From Equus caballus (lineage: Eukaryota > Chordata > Mammalia > Perissodactyla > Equidae), in NCBI RefSeq assembly GCF_041296265.1, contig NC_091710.1:51341622-51405621 (forward strand): 64,000 nucleotides of DNA. Direction: 5' to 3'. This document shows positions 48,271 to 62,313 of this stretch, piece by piece. Position 1 is the stretch's first letter. Each line of letters begins with the position of its first letter. A program made the translations under genes and the position numbers. The notes beneath the pieces are model-generated. The model saw nothing but the letters and a program-made list of their open reading frames with translations. It did no database searches and was not told where the DNA came from.

Positions 48271-48956
48271 ATGAGGACCCTCGCCCTCCTCGCTGCCCTT
48301 CTTCTCTTGGCCTTCCATGCCCAGGCTGAGCCCCTGGGAGAGAACGATGACCAGGTTCCTGCTCAGGACCAGCCTGGAGCCGACGTCCAGGGGATGACCA
48401 TCTCCTTTGAGGGGGACGAACGCTCCACTCGAGATGCTGCAGGTGAGAGACCAACCAGTTTGCTGTTAGGATCTGCAGGCCAATTAGAGGGACTTGTCAG
48501 TACATGGAGGCTGGGCTCAAATTGGGTGAGTGGATGAGGTGGGGTGAGGAGTAAGTAACCCTAAGTTTGAGAGGTGGACTGTTGAGAAAGAATCTACATG
48601 ATAGAGTGGGATCAGAGAAAAAATTAGGAACCTGCATGACCAACACCTAGTCAGGAAGATTTCTTGTGAGCTATGACAAGAAGATGAATTCTCTCCACCC
48701 TAACATGACTGGTTTGGTCTACTGTAAGAAGACACCTGGCCTCTCTGCATATCCCCTTGAGGCTGGTTCTGCCTCTTTGCCCTCCCTCCTTCCCCTTGTA
48801 CCTGACAGTCCTCTTCCTTCCACAGGCTCTAGGCCAGGTCTTATCTGCCACTGCAGCTCCTTTTGCCAAAGACCTCATAAGCAAGAGGGGATCTGTACCA
48901 GAGGCAAACTCAAAAGGCTTTGCTGTCGTCCTGATGGTCGTCGTGGTCCTCGCTGA
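48271..48956 (+). CDS. DEFA: Alpha-defensin precursor, class A gene 4
   Basis: Coding exons 48271-48442 and 48826-48956, intron 383 bp, 100 residues. Prosegment equals gene 3 (ENDD, GDERS). The mature part reads ICHCSSFC, QRPHKQEGIC, TRGKLKRLCC and PDGRRGPR. His replaces the Tyr found in the other four copies, and three lysines raise the net charge to about +9, the highest of the set by count. Its tail has Gly in place of one Arg. AATAAA is at 49056-49061. Identity of the signal and prosegment with gene 3, alongside a different mature patch, points to exchange within the gene. Confidence 0.93.
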
Positions 48957-49137
48957 GCTTTGTGGATTGAGACCCAAAGCAGCAAAGGATTCTATTTTAA
49001 GACCTGCAAAAGGGTTTACTCTTTCTACCTTCAATTTTTCTTAAATCTTCTCCAAAATAAACTTCCAGCATTGAATGCAGTGTGTTTGTCAATTTCTTCT
49101 CTTTTTCCTTTTTTGGCTTTTCATAGAGCTTGTTTAT

Positions 49138-51318
49138 AGCTGCGGTTGACTTGTATAGAGAATTCAGTCCAGAATGGTATCGTTAAGTTAACTGGACTTT
49201 GCCTCCCAGTGCTGCAAAATTTGAGAATTATACGGCAACAAGAAAAGCAGAAACAATTAAAACGATTGGTAATTACAACAGTGTTAATCTACAAAATTCC
49301 ATCCATTCATAACGACCCTCCGATGAGAAATCCGAGTATAAAGTGTAGGAGAAGGTGGTGCTGACTCAAAGGAAAAGTGGATCCAATGGGCTTCTTTACT
49401 TGTTCCTTACACTTAACAGATGGGAGGGCATTGACATACAGGATATTTTCTTATTTTAAGAGTATATGTTAAGTACAGATATATATGTTTTTCTAACTCT
49501 ATCAACAAGCCAGAGTGAACTACAGCTTCAGTGAGCCACAACCAAGAAAAGAGGAAGAAGTGTGCCGCAAACACAAAATGTTGATCAGCGGCAGTATCCC
49601 CAAGTAATGCCCAGAGAGAAGGGGGGTCCAGAAGCTGGTCAGTAGAGGTGGTCATGCCCAGGGACCAGTGAAATAACTGGTCTGCCTTCGAACATCAAAA
49701 AGTAAATTAGGCCAATGTCCAATGAAGGAGGTGGTCTCAGCTCTCTCTCTCTCTTCAAAGTCATTGAGTCTACTAATTACCATAAACCCCTACTAATTTT
49801 AGTGAAATTCCAGCAAGAAATAGTGCATTTGCAGTAATGCTAATGAACCAAGTCAATACATCATAATGATGAGACAAGGGCTCCTACACTTACTGTCCTG
49901 AAAAAACTTAAAGAAGGCCTGATGTGTCAGAAAGGCAAGTGCCTAAATTCAAAATTTCTATAAAAGGCAGGGATTTAAGAGCACCATGATATGACAAAAG
50001 AAACTATTTTTATTACAAAAGCAAGTCTCATCCTGATAACAACCCATCGCTCAGGTGTGAATCAACACGGAGACACACCCAGCGCCTTGTCCTGACGGAG
50101 AGTCAGCTGTTTGACGTGAAGATCTGAAAGCTCATTGAGCCTCCTCCTGGAGGGAGGAAAGATGCAGCACAGAGAGCCCGAAGAGAAGGAGGAAGACACA
50201 GAGCTCTCCTGTTGCCTAAAGTCACTTTGATGTTCCTCTGATCTAGCACCTCCACCCATGGCCTTAGGTCTACCTACATCCTGGACGTCTGTGGGTACCA
50301 TCCCTACGTCAAAATGATAAGGATCCCAATAACCCCTGGGAATGGACAGCTCACCCGAGAGAGGGCGGCCGGTCTGCCAGACACTCTGCCTCAGAGCACA
50401 CGACACCAGGAGTTCTTTTTGTGCCAGAAAAGCAGTAACAAATGGAAGATTGAGTTTTACGAACCTGAGTGTGAAAGACACAAAACTCAAAAATGTGAAA
50501 GAATTTTTTGAACGACCTAAAAATCCAAAGTTTCTGCATGGAGAAAAGAAGGCAAAAGCCATAATGACGACATCTGGAAACCATTTCCAATACTTGTGAC
50601 AAAAAGCTCCTTTACTGAATTGACACAGAACTCCTACAAGTCACCCCAAATAAATACGCCAACAATTACATTTCCGAAAACAAGCAAAAAAGAAAGGACG
50701 TTTCAGAGGAAATAAACACAAATACGTCTCAGACATGAGAACACGTTGACCCTGATTCCTGAGAGAAATGCAGATCAAGAAGGCACTGGGACCCAAATTC
50801 TTCCCTCTGAGATTGGGAAAGACCAGAAAGCCTCACAGGCCATACATCAGCCTGCTTTCAGCCGCAGACACCAGGAAACCCAACAAACAATGGCTTTAGA
50901 AAAACAAATGCAGGCTTTTCCCACGTTACAACAATCTGAAAGTGGTCGGTCCAGGAGGGTGAGGTGGCTCAACTATGTTCTCAAGGACCCAGCATCATGT
51001 GCACCTGCTCCCACGTGCAACCGACGAACTGTCTTCTTTGTGGGCAAAATACAGCTGCTGCAGGTCCAAGTGCTCCTGTCACCCAAGCAGAGAGATGGAG
51101 GAGAATAGAAAAGAATAGCTCAACAATGGATGGGAGGCAAGAAGAAAGATTTATTTTCTTATGTACAAAGGATGCCCTTCCAAGCCACGACATTTCTTTG
51201 ATCAGAACTCTCTTTAGGGGCAACTCTGAGTGGCACGAAGAGTCTAGGACATTACGTATTCACATGGCTGCCCAGATTCTAGGCGGGAAGAAAGGATGAT
51301 GGAAATGGGCTAATCCCA
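49138..51318. other. Class A to class B spacer, unit 4
   Basis: Counterpart of 20058-22243, closest to unit 3. The 166-codon minus frame is at 50062-50562. No gene called. Confidence 0.5.
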
Positions 51319-51448
51319 GGGCCTCTATAACACTCTCCACTGCGGGCAGGGAGCATCAGGGTTGCCGTATTTCTGTGAGTGCTGTTGGCACAACCTCCCT
51401 GGAGGACAATGGAGTAACAGGTGTAAAGGTTTGAGATCTGTTCTTTAA

Positions 51449-51858
51449 CCCAGAAATTCTACCACAGGAAATTTGTCTAAAAGTTGGAGTCACTTATGAG
51501 CCACATCATACATATATAAAGATATTCACTACACTTTTGTTCTAACTGCAAGAGTTTAGAAATAACCCAACTGTAGCAATTTTCTGTTTGATCAATAAAA
51601 AAAGTAACAATGGAGTATGACAGCAGTGGATTAGTGCAGAGTTATTAAAAGTAATGACAGAGTTCTGTATGTGCAGATATAAAATTGTTCAAGCTAAATA
51701 ACGAGGTGGCTCAAGCAAACTACAGAATAATGTGTTAACGGCGGGCTTTCCTGGACAAGGCTGCGGGACGGGGCTGGGAGAGGAGAGACTGCCGTTTGTC
51801 ACTCACCACTCATCCTTTTGAATTTTGCTCCCTGTTCCTGAATTAAAATTTTTTTTAG
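51449..51858 (+). mobile_element. Old L1 3'-end fragment, unit 4
   Basis: Same fragment as at 7699. Confidence 0.6.
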
Positions 51859-52616
51859 TTACAAAAGTACAAAGATTTTGGGGTGCTGCAGGAATATTGG
51901 TTATTTTGATATTTCTCAAGATGGAGAGATGTAGCTGCTGTACATTTAACGTGAGGGGTTTAGATCATACTGACTTCTTGAAATAAATCTCCCCTTTGGC
52001 TTTAGTCTGAACAGTCTTCACCAAGAATCCCACTGAGCTCTTCTCCCCCGAGCCTGCTAAGCCATTGTCCTCTCCACACTCAGGAGCCTACTCACCCCAG
52101 AACCTCAAAACCCTCCTTCCCACGTCTGTCGTGCCCCTGAATCGTGAAATCTTTTAACCCTCCACTCCCCTGGGGTCCAGTTCCGTCCAAGGGTCTAGAC
52201 CTCCAGAGATAAGCAGGAACCACCTTCAGAAAAGAAGAGGCCTTTGTTCCATGAACTTTTCAAATGAAAGCACTATTTCTTGCCTTTTGGGAACAATAAA
52301 AAGTCCATATTCAAGCAGATGGGAAACAGAGAAGAGACCAGGCTCCTTATCATCGTTATCAACTTGAAACAAGTGCAGACACTAAACACACAGCCTTGTG
52401 CTTAATGAAAGCTGTTCGAACGGAAGAGCATCAGAGAGACTGGAGGGCACAGCAGCCTGGGCCCCATCCCCAGGCAAATGCCCTCCTTCTCTCACTGCGC
52501 TGAGTGTCTCTGAGCCTCCTCATCTCAGACCCAGAAATACCCGTGACTCTGCGCTCTCCACTCACTCAGGCTCCCGCTCTCCCATCCAGAGCCTGAGCTC
52601 CAGGTGACTTACAGCC

Positions 52617-53433
52617 AGGAGGACTCTCCGCCCCCTCCCCTGACCTTCCTTTCTGGGCCCTCTAGACGCAGGCTGCGCCTCTGGGAGAGAGAGCTGACCA
52701 AGTTCCTGCCCAGAACAAGCCTGGGACCGAGGTACAGGACATGACCATCTCCTTTAAGGGGGTGAAGCCTCTGCTCGAGAAGCATCAAGCGAGACACCAG
52801 AAGGTGTGTTGTGGGGGTCTGCAGTCCATTGTGCCACAGACTAGCCACAAAGTCACTCAGAATGGAGGACATTGGACTGAGAGGCTCTTCAAGGGCTCTT
52901 TGAGCAACAAACGCTTAGAGTCCATGACACGGGCTTGTGCAACACAGCAGCTTCATCAGCAAAACTTGAAAACGCTGTTCCAAGGGCCTCAGTATGTAGA
53001 GACCAGGCTCGAATCAGGTGTGTGGATCAGGTTGGGTGAGGAGTAGGTAGCCTGAGTTTGAGAAGCAGATTGTTGGTGGGAACAGGGAATAAGCATGGAC
53101 ATGATAGTCAAGGATCAGAGAAAAATTATGATCCTGCATGACCAACACATAGCCAGTAAGAGTTCTCGTGAGTTACCACAGAAAGGTGAATTCTCTCCCC
53201 CCTGACGTGACTGACATTATCTGTTTGAAGTAGACACACCTCCTCTTAGTCTCTCCCTTGGAGACTGGCTCCGCCTCTCCTCCCTCCCTCCTTTGCCTGT
53301 GCCTCGCCCTCCTCGTCCTTCTGCAGGCCTTCAGGGAACAGCCACCTGCACCTGCAGAGGCTCTCCTGTCTTCTCTAGCAACGAGCGCCCCTCTGGGACC
53401 TGGAGAGTCAAAAAGACCCCTCACGCAGCCTAA
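52617..53433 (+). pseudogene. Class B alpha-defensin pseudogene, unit 4
   Basis: Exon equivalents 52617-52788 and 53327-53433, with the same losses as in the other units. Confidence 0.85.
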
Positions 53434-54667
53434 GTTGTCATCACGGAGCTTGCGGATGGAGACAAAAAGCAGCACAAGACTCCATTAGAAGACCTGGAAA
53501 AGAGGGGACTCTTTGTACCTCCCACCTTTTCTCAATTCTCTCTCCAAAATACACTTTAAGCATTAAACTCAGTGTGCTTGGATTTTTCTCCTCTCTCATT
53601 TCTTTGACCTTTTCAGATGGTTTAATTCTCTGGTTCACTTGCACAGAGAATTCTGTCCCCAAGGGTCTTCATTAAGTTAACTGGTCTTTGCATCTCAGTG
53701 CCACACACTTTGAGCATCACACCACGATAAGAAAACAGTACAAATGAAAATAATTATCAATTACAATATTTTCTCGCTATAAAATTGGATCCATCCGTAA
53801 TGATGCTCAAAAGAGGGAAGTGACTATGAAATCTACCGTAAGGTGTTGTGACTCAAGGAAAGGTGGCCCCAATGGGCTACGCTGACTTGTTTCTTAAATT
53901 TACGAGCTGGGAGGGCATTGATATATAGGAATATTGTTCTTGTTTTTGGCTGGAATGTTATCTTTAGATATATATTGTTTTCTAACTGTATCGATAAGAG
54001 AGAGTGAATTAAAGCTTCAGTGAGCCACAACTCAGGACAAAGTAAACGCTGTGCCCAAACCCGTAAAGTGCTAACCAGCATGAGTGGTCTCCACCAATGA
54101 GCAGACAGACGAGGAGTTCAGAAGCTGGTCCAGAGAGCTGGTCATGAACTGGGACCAGTAAAATAGCTTGCCCGCCTTTGGAGCCCAAATGGTCAATTAG
54201 GCCAATGTCCCAACAAGCAGTGGGTCTCAAACTCTAGCTCTTCAAAGACCTTGAGCCTACTAATTGTAATAAATTCCTGCTAATCTTAATAAAATTCTAG
54301 CAAGAAATAAATGTTTGTAACAATGCTAATGAACCAAGTCAATCCAGGAGAATGATGAGACAATGGCTCCTACACTTACTGTCCTGCCACAACTTACAAA
54401 GCACCTTATGTGTCAGGAAGGCAAGTCTCTAAACACAAAGCGTCTATACAAGGCAGGGATTGAAGAGTACTACACAAGGATAAAAGAACTCATCTTTATT
54501 CCCAAAAAAGTCTCGGCCTGATGATAAGCAGGGGCTCGGGTTGGAAACATCCTGGAGACACAGCCAGCGCCTTTTCCCGATCAAGAGTCAGCTGTTTGAC
54601 ACCCAGACCTACAGTGTTGCAGAAAATCAGATGACCGCACAAATCAGTAGTGTCTGTCTCAAGAAAA

Positions 54668-55071
54668 CGTATCAGTGAGTTTCTCCCAAGAAACAGGACT
54701 TATAGGATGTGTAAACACAGAGAGGTTTATTTTAAGCAATTGTGATTCTGGAGGCTGGCAGGTCTGTAATATGAGGACGGGCCATCAGGCTCGAGACCCA
54801 GGGAAGAGTGGATGTGCAGCTCAAGCCTGAAGGCAGTGTGAGGCAGGATTCCTTCTTGCCCATGGAGGGCAGCGTTTGTTCCATTCAGGTCATCAACGGA
54901 TTGCATCAGGACCACCCACATTATGGAGGGCAGTCTGCTTTACTCACAGTCCATTGATTTAAGGACTAATCTCATCCACAAAACAATCTGCAGAAATGTC
55001 TAGATTAATGTTCAACCAAATAGCTGGACACCGTGGCCTATGCAAGCTGACAGAGAAACTTAACCATCACA
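54668..55071 (-). mobile_element. Solo LTR fossil, ERVL/MLT2-like, unit 4
   Basis: Same fossil as at 10916. Confidence 0.55.
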
Positions 55072-55313
55072 CCGGACCTTCAGCTTTCCCGGGCGATCTT
55101 CGAAGCCTCCCGAGTCCAATCTTGGTCCCATGCTTCAGAGGGGCTGTAATATAACTTCTTTCCACTGGCATCTCCCTCATGTTTTCTCATATTTCAGGAG
55201 CCTGAAACCTTAAACACTTCTGTCATTTACATGTAAAGCTCATGGGATGATGGTTTTGCTTTGTTTTATTTGGATACCCATCTATAATTGTGTAATTGAT
55301 ACCATCTTCGAAT

Positions 55314-55335
55314 ACTCAATGACGTCATTGAGTCA
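55314..55335. promoter_or_regulatory. Palindromic CRE/AP-1-like site, unit 4
   Basis: Palindrome intact at 55314-55333, with the AP-1-like site ending at 55335. Confidence 0.4.
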
Positions 55336-56199
55336 GGCATGGCACTGACTGCCTCACCTGGCACACCATCAGGTGGGAGAGAGACGACCGTCATGTCTGA
55401 GAAGTGAGGAAGGGAGACTCACGACATGGTGACCAGTCTTCAGTCTCAGGTTTATTGACTCCAAAATTCATGGTCTCAAACTTTAGACACCATACCTCCA
55501 AACTGTGGAAAATCTACTACAGAGAAAGCTGATGAAGTTGTAGCCTTGAAGGGACCTGGGAAGTAGGATCAAGGTGCTGCCGTTTCTTCTGGGCATGATA
55601 AAAACTCACCTCAGGAGGCTTCAGGGGAGAGATATCAGCATCAGTGTTTGAAGGAGGAATCGAGAAACTCTGTTCTGGTCTCCAGATTGAAAAACTCTGT
55701 CCCCGTGGGTACCTCGTTTAACTTCCCAGGGCTTCAGTTTCGTCATCGGAAAACCGAGAGCTTCGGCCTCAGTGGTCTCTAACGGGTCTTGTTTTTCCAA
55801 AGAATTTGGACTTCACGATTGTGCAAAAGTCTTTGGGGCCACATGGCAGACATGGACAATATGAAAGAGACGAACCTGGCTGTGCTCCAACAGAAATTTA
55901 CAGCAACAGTTGGAGGATCAGACACGGCCCACGGGCCATATAATTACTGACCACTAGCCTGGACCTTCTTCTGTTTCAGGAGATATCTGGAAGCAGAGCA
56001 ACAGGCAAGAGGGGCAAGTATGTGAATGTGTGTGGATACGGGGACGAGGAGGACAAGGGTGGTTACAGCGCGGAGCTCAGATAGACAAAGCTGTGAGGGC
56101 TCAGGTCCTACTGGCAGGCATGGCCCAGTCAGAACTTGTGCAGTCTGAGGCAATGAGCATTGCTTTAGCTCTATCAGGACCTCTCGATGTGCCTATTCT

Positions 56200-56428
56200 T
56201 TTTTTTTTTTTTTTAAAGATTTTATTATTTCCTTTTTCTCCCCAAAGCCCCCCGGTACATAGTTGTATATTCTTCGTTGTGGGTTCTTCTAGTTGTGGCA
56301 TGTGGGACGCTGCCTCAGCGTGGTCTGATGAGCAGTGCCATGTCCGCGCCCAGGATTCGAACCAACGAAACACTGGGCTGCCTGCAGCGGAGCGCGCGAA
56401 CTTAACCACTCGGCCACGGGGCCAGCCC
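56200..56428 (-). mobile_element. ERE1-type SINE, minus strand, unit 4
   Basis: Same insertion as in units 1 and 2, flanked by the target duplication at 56183-56199 and 56429-56445. Confidence 0.92.
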
Positions 56429-56525
56429 CTCGATGTGCCCATTCTACTGAACGTTTAGCTTCTCCAATTCTCCTTACATCCACCACCCCGGGCATGTGGC
56501 TGGTGCTCCCTTTTCCTCCAGGGAA

Positions 56526-56696
56526 GGTAAGCGTGACCTGCTATGCAGAAGAGGACCTGTCAGTGTCAGGCGCATCTCTTGGGGCCTGCACTCTCAGCGG
56601 TGCTCATCACTTGGCTTCTTCAATGGGCGCACCAACATTCAAGATCCGGATCGAAGGCCTGGAGGGAACAGTTGCTACCTTCTGTGCCTGTCCCTG
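56526..56696 (+). pseudogene. Possible class D defensin exon relic, unit 4
   Basis: Same sequence as at 12775; low-confidence resemblance only. Confidence 0.22.
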
Positions 56697-56927
56697 AGCT
56701 CTTTTTCTCATCCAGGTAAAGTCTTCACAACAAGCTTGTGTTTCTACTTTTTGGATGTTTGATACGTGTATCAGTTGGGACTCGTGTAAACACCAGCAAG
56801 AGATTTTTGACTGAAACGCTCTTAAGCAAAATTCTGGATGAGATACTTGGGGAATTCAAAGGGTGATGTTGGCCTCAGACACGAAGCGGTATAAATGAGC
56901 AAATGATACTGAAGGTCAGTCTGTCAA

Positions 56928-56950
56928 TCTCTCTCTCTCTCTATCTATCC
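56928..56950. repeat. Simple repeat (TC)n/(TATC)n, unit 4
   Basis: Same repeat as at 13178. Confidence 0.8.
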
Positions 56951-57065
56951 ATAATGACCTATTATCTATCGATCTCTTCCACTGCCCTGGAGATATGCAT
57001 GGTCCGCTTCCTCCCCACGCACACCTTGTTTTACTGTTCCCCATTGCTCTTAACATCTTGAACTG

Positions 57066-57452
57066 TGTATGTTACATTTCTAAGGCCGCCATAACAAAAT
57101 ACCACAGACTGGGTGGTTTAAAGAACAGAAATTTATTTCTCACAGTTCTGGAGGCTAGAAGTCCAAAATCCAGGTGTCACAGGGTGGCTTTCTGCTGAGG
57201 CCTCTCTCTCCGGCTTGCAGATGGCCCCTTCTCACTGTGTCCTTTACGCTCATTCATCCATCTGTGTCCCAATTGCCTCTTCTCATAAGGGCACTAGTCC
57301 TTGTGAGGGGTGGATTAAGCACCCACTCTAATGGCCTCCTTTTAACTTCATCACCTCTGTAGAGGCCCATCTCAAAATACAGTCACGTTTGAGGTACTGG
57401 GCCTTAAGGCTTCAACATGTGAATTCCGGGGCCCATGAGTCAGCCTATAGCA
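57066..57452 (-). mobile_element. Solo LTR fossil, MaLR/MLT1-like, unit 4
   Basis: Same fossil as at 13316. Confidence 0.65.
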
Positions 57453-59303
57453 CCGTTCTATCATTTGATCTTTTTCTTGAATCCTGTCTCTCCCTCAGAC
57501 ACTGAGAAGAGAGCCCTGTGGTGTGGGGATTTCTGTGTTGTTGGTCATCTGCTGTAGCCACAGTGCTGACAACAGTGTTTGGAATACGGAAGAAACCAGA
57601 AACCATAAATAATTCCTGAGGGAGTACATTATGCCTTTTTTCTCAACTAAAACAGTGAGTTACCTAATGCTTAGGTTGAAGGTTAAGTTATTGTTTGGGC
57701 GTTAATTTCCCTTGTAATAAAAAACATACTCTCAAAACCATTTTACAGGGCTCAACACCAAAACTTGGGGGCTCAAAGTCATGTCATGTTTGCGACCAAA
57801 CCAGGCCCCAAGGTCACTCTCAGATCTTTTTCACTGTCTTGAATCTGAGGCTTTCTTTGCACCTGCCAGTTTGCCTTTCCACACCGTAGTCCCGGCCTGG
57901 ACAGCGGCTCAGTGCCCAGCTTCCTGCAGCTCGCTGTCAGAAACCCCGACACTGACTTCCTGGGTTTCTTGCCACTGGGTTTTCCTGAGGTCTCCATGGC
58001 TGTGAGAACCTGGGAAGACCGCACTACTGTGTAGACCTGTAAGTCTCGCCTTTGCTAAGCCTAGTGGTACCTCTGGTTGTGAGACATCAAATTCGGATGC
58101 CAGTGGTGGTCTTCATCCTCCTACCTTCAGCTGGACCCAGCACGGTTACCAGAACAATCCAAGCCCTCCTGAGGTAATGAGCAGGCAAGAAATCCCCTCG
58201 GACAATCTTACTGCAGATGCTAGTGCCACGCGTGAGCATTGTCACCTTCTTTCTGCAAAATTGTGAAGCTGAGTGTCAGCCCTAGAGCAAAAATGAAGCA
58301 GGTGTGTAAGTAAGGGCCCCATAAGCATTATCACCACCCCAACTGGAGTAGTCTGAAACCCCTCCCGGACACACCTCAGATCTTGTAATGATTCATTTTC
58401 CCCTGCAAGGCTGTCACTGTTGTTCAATCTGTAAGATGCTGTACATGTGCGCATGCCCAGAGTGAGTGGAGAAGCACAGCGTGTGATGTGCATCCCTGAG
58501 CTACCTCCACATGCCTCAGGGCATCCTCCCTGTCTTCTCTGGGCTGGGGGCCTCTGCAGTGCACCTTGAAAGTGTGGGGGGTGAACCTTTCACTCCTCTC
58601 ATCGGCCCTTCCTCTGAGGCCTGTCTGCCTGGGGAGAAGGGGGGTGGCTTCTTCCTTGCATGACACCATACGGGACATTCTAGCTCCCTCCAGGGCCGCC
58701 AGCAGAGAATGAGCTCAGGGAGTGCTTCTTAGAAAAGGCCAGATTTCCCGGGAACATGGAAATATGATTAAAAAAACAAAGCAAAACGATGTGGGCTGTT
58801 ATACTGGAAGCCAGATGGGAGAGAGGAATGAGGAGGAGCACATTGGAGAGGTTCTCGTGGTCTGATCTGTCACAGATGAGGAGGATTTCAATCTCTGATG
58901 CTGGAGGGCCCTGCCGGGAGAAGGAGCCTTCCCACCACCTTGACTGCACTTTCTGGAGCCAGAGAACCTGCGTAAATACAGAGAGAGACAGACGCGGTGT
59001 GGACAAAGCACATCAGCTCGCATGACAATTTGTTCAGAAACGAACGTCCCCAGACCCAGGTGATTCCAGCCTTGGGAATGCTGCTGCCCCGCTCACTAGT
59101 GTCCCCGTCTTATCTGAGTATCTGACCATTTATGTCAGTTGTCAGAACGTTTAGGCGTTTCACTGTTTTCATCCTTTTCGCTCTCTGATGTCTCATTCAT
59201 TAGCAGTCGGTCATTCCTGTGCTAAGTGCAATAACAGTCAATTTTTTAAAAGGACACAAACCAAACAGACAATAAGAGAAAACACAGCAGATAACTCATA
59301 ACT

Positions 59304-59540
59304 GGTCACCAAACAGTATACATAGCGTGATGTCACTTTTATTGAAATACAGTAAATATACAGAACAGGGTCCAAAGACTACCCAGGAAACAACAGTTCT
59401 CAGAAGGGCTGAGTTGCAGGTGGTTCTGTGAGTTCTGTTTTAGTCTCTAGTTTTGGATGTGTTTCTATATTGAGCATGAATCGTTATGGTAATAGGAAAA
59501 AAATTAAGCGATAAAGTAGGAAAAGGAAAAATAAAAAGAA
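59304..59540 (+). mobile_element. Old L1 3'-end fragment (tentative), unit 5
   Basis: Same fragment as at 3044. Confidence 0.35.
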
Positions 59541-60900
59541 GGATCTGAAAATATTTAGAATGCATTCAATTTTTCAAAATCACTTTGCTCAGCTCTACTG
59601 ACTCTGGCAGTGTGTTCATAGATTTTTCATCTGGAGAAAACAAGCTTGAAGTCGGCCATCCATCCGTAGGACTTTCTCTAAAGAAACTGTACCTGCAATG
59701 TATCAGTTCCTATGATCTGTTTCCTACATGTCATGTGGCCAGATGCGGAGGTGTCTCAGACGAGTGGAGGGAGAAATGGATGGAAGATGAAGCAGACACA
59801 GAGAGCCAACAGGCAGGGGGTCCTCGTGCCTGGGAGCCTCCTGATGGGGAGAGCACCCAGGAGGGAGACGGGAGCCTGGTCTTCCCTGGGGTGTGAGAGG
59901 CCTCCAGCCCTGTGGGGATACAATTCTGAGGGCAGCAGGAGCAGGGGGTGATGAGCCACGGAGAAGGCTTTGTCCTAAAATGCCATCTCTGTGTGCTGCT
60001 GGCCTAGGCGTTTGATGACCAGACCTTTGATGGCTCTCTGATCCCGTGGCTCCCCTTCAACACCACCTATGCGTCTTGACAAAGGCCCATATTGCCTTCC
60101 CTGCTCCCCATGTGCCTACGGTCACCAGCAGTAAGCGGGACCTCGCAGCATCATCTGCTCTCTGGAATAGCCTGGGACACAAAACCTTTCTCCAAAACCA
60201 GATCTATTGATGCCTTAAGATATCAGGAATTTATTTCCCTTCAGGCTCATTCGCTTGCACCATACTTTTCAGCATGGGCAGGTTCACTCCATGTTAAGTT
60301 CTAAACTCATGGCTCAGGGGAATTCACTCCCTCTTTCCGCGGATTTCCACGTTGCAGATGTGAGCACGGTGTTTGTCCTGGCCCTCAAGTTGGCAGAGGC
60401 TGGATCAGACTCAGAGTTAAGACAAGAAAAATGTTTCTTTAGGCGTTATTGTAAATGGCAGCAAGTTTGAAGTCAAAGGACAATAGACAATGGTGAGTTA
60501 ATACAGTAAACAAAACAAGAAAGGCAAAAAGAAAGCTATTTTGTGCTAAATTATTCCACAGAAACACAGTAAAGTCTACAATCATTTCCCAGACTGTCGG
60601 TAGAATTTTCTAGAAATACTTCTCCCAGAAAGAAACCTAGGAAGAGGATGCTGGGCGGCAAGGTCATCCTGTAGTCTAGGCTGAGCCATGAGCGGGTCCC
60701 GTGAGTCCTTGTCCAACGCAGACAAATGGGCTCCCAGCCATGTTCTGGTTCACTGTCAATGCTGAGATCGACCTGTTAGACTGCGGACTGGACAGTGGTT
60801 TTTGAAACCTCCCATCTCTTTCTAGATTTCCCAAGAAAGCAGGATATTTCTGGGCTGCAGAAGGATGAAACGAGGCTGAAAAGAAAATTTTATTCGATAG

Positions 60901-61145
60901 GGGCCAGCCCTGAGGCTGAGTGGTTGGGTTCACGTTCAGCTTCTGTGGCTCAGTGCTTGGCTGGTTCGGATCCTGGATACCTAACTAGCACTGCTCATCA
61001 AGCCATGCTGAGGCGGCGTCCCACATAGCTCAACCAGAAGGACATACTACTAGAAGATACAGCAATGTACTGGGGGGCTTTGGAGAGAAGAGGAAAAAAC
61101 AAGATTGGCAACAGATGTGAGCTCAGAGCCAATCTTTGAAGAAAG
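60901..61145 (+). mobile_element. ERE-type SINE, plus strand, unit 5
   Basis: Same insertion as at 4641. Confidence 0.8.
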
Positions 61146-61595
61146 CGTTCTTCAATAAATAAGGACACTGGGTGATGAAGCACAGGGCAGAATCCTCGCA
61201 GAAAGCTTGAAACTGGAACCAAGCTTTCCCAAATTGCCCCGCCATCATCTCTACAGATGGAGAGAGAACACGTCACAGGGATGCAGACTGGGAGGGAAGA
61301 GCGGGACCCCATATGCCAAGCTCAGGGATGTTCCATGAAGGACAGGAAGGCAGGGGGAATAGAGAAGGTATTAAACCTGCGGCTGCAGGGCCCCAGGCAG
61401 AGGAGGACTGCACAGTGAAAGCTGAACTCATTGAAGCGGGTAGTTCAGTCCAAGGTCATCCAGTTCATTTGCTAACTAACCTGGGTGTCGCAGGTGTGTT
61501 TTTATCACTTGCTTCATCCCAAGTTCTATCTTAACTGCTAGGATGTATCATTTGATATGATCGTGTGATGGTGATCAAATCCTAAAATGACAATA

Positions 61596-61736
61596 AGAGC
61601 ATTTCTGGAGTTTGGACCACGAACCAGGCATTGCTCTAAGCATTTTGGACGGCGTTATCATTTTATCCTCACCACAACGCAATGAAGACAAAGAAACTGA
61701 GAGGCAGAAACCTGCTTTCCCAGATGCACACACACA
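61596..61736 (-). mobile_element. MIR-like fragment, unit 5
   Basis: Same fragment as at 5335. Confidence 0.5.
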
Positions 61737-62313
61737 GGACATAAAGGCCTGAGACAGATGGGGTCCCTGCCCTCAAGGCCCCTCCCTCAGCGAGCAGGGA
61801 AAGCACAGACCCAGGATGCAGGCCAGGCTAATGACCTTCCAGACATTTTCTATTAATTCTGATTCCTGACTTTGTCTCTCACATTTAGGAAGAAGGAGTT
61901 GTCTTCTTTCCATCCTTCCTTCCATTGTGTCCGTATGTTGATTATTCTGTTGGTATATCCCTCTAGTGGGAAACGTCACATCTTTTCAACCTATACTTAA
62001 ATGAGTATTTCCCTGTGAATAGTGAGAGTTAGTCACGATCCCGGATCTCCATCTCCTCTTCTTTCTTGATCAATTCCCAAGTCTGGCTGATTTTCTTGGG
62101 AATTCTGATTCCCAATAGCAATTCATGAGTGTTTTTTAAATTTTCCCCCTTTGTTTGCTAACCTTTCCTTAACAAGAGCCTTAAGATAGATAGCCTTATC
62201 AAGCATTCATGGGAAATTAATAAAGGTAGACTAGTAATAAGTTCTACTGAGTCTTTGTTCATTCAACTCTGCTTCTTTGCTCTCATGTCAGCTCACTTGG
62301 GCCTTCTATTTAA

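Larger units (their letters stand above)
44341..59021. repeat. Tandem array unit 4 (14,681 bp)
   Basis: Complete unit. Its left part (to about 47,950) is the diverged one, continuing the block begun in unit 3, while its right part is nearly identical to units 1 and 2. It contains both ERE SINEs, a class A gene and a class B pseudogene. No additional genes are seen. Confidence 0.92.

Noticed and set aside
48651-49034. Antisense open frames of about 120-127 codons over class A genes
   Set aside because: They are the reverse reading of intron and exon 2 of the defensin gene, with lengths that vary between units and no supporting signals.
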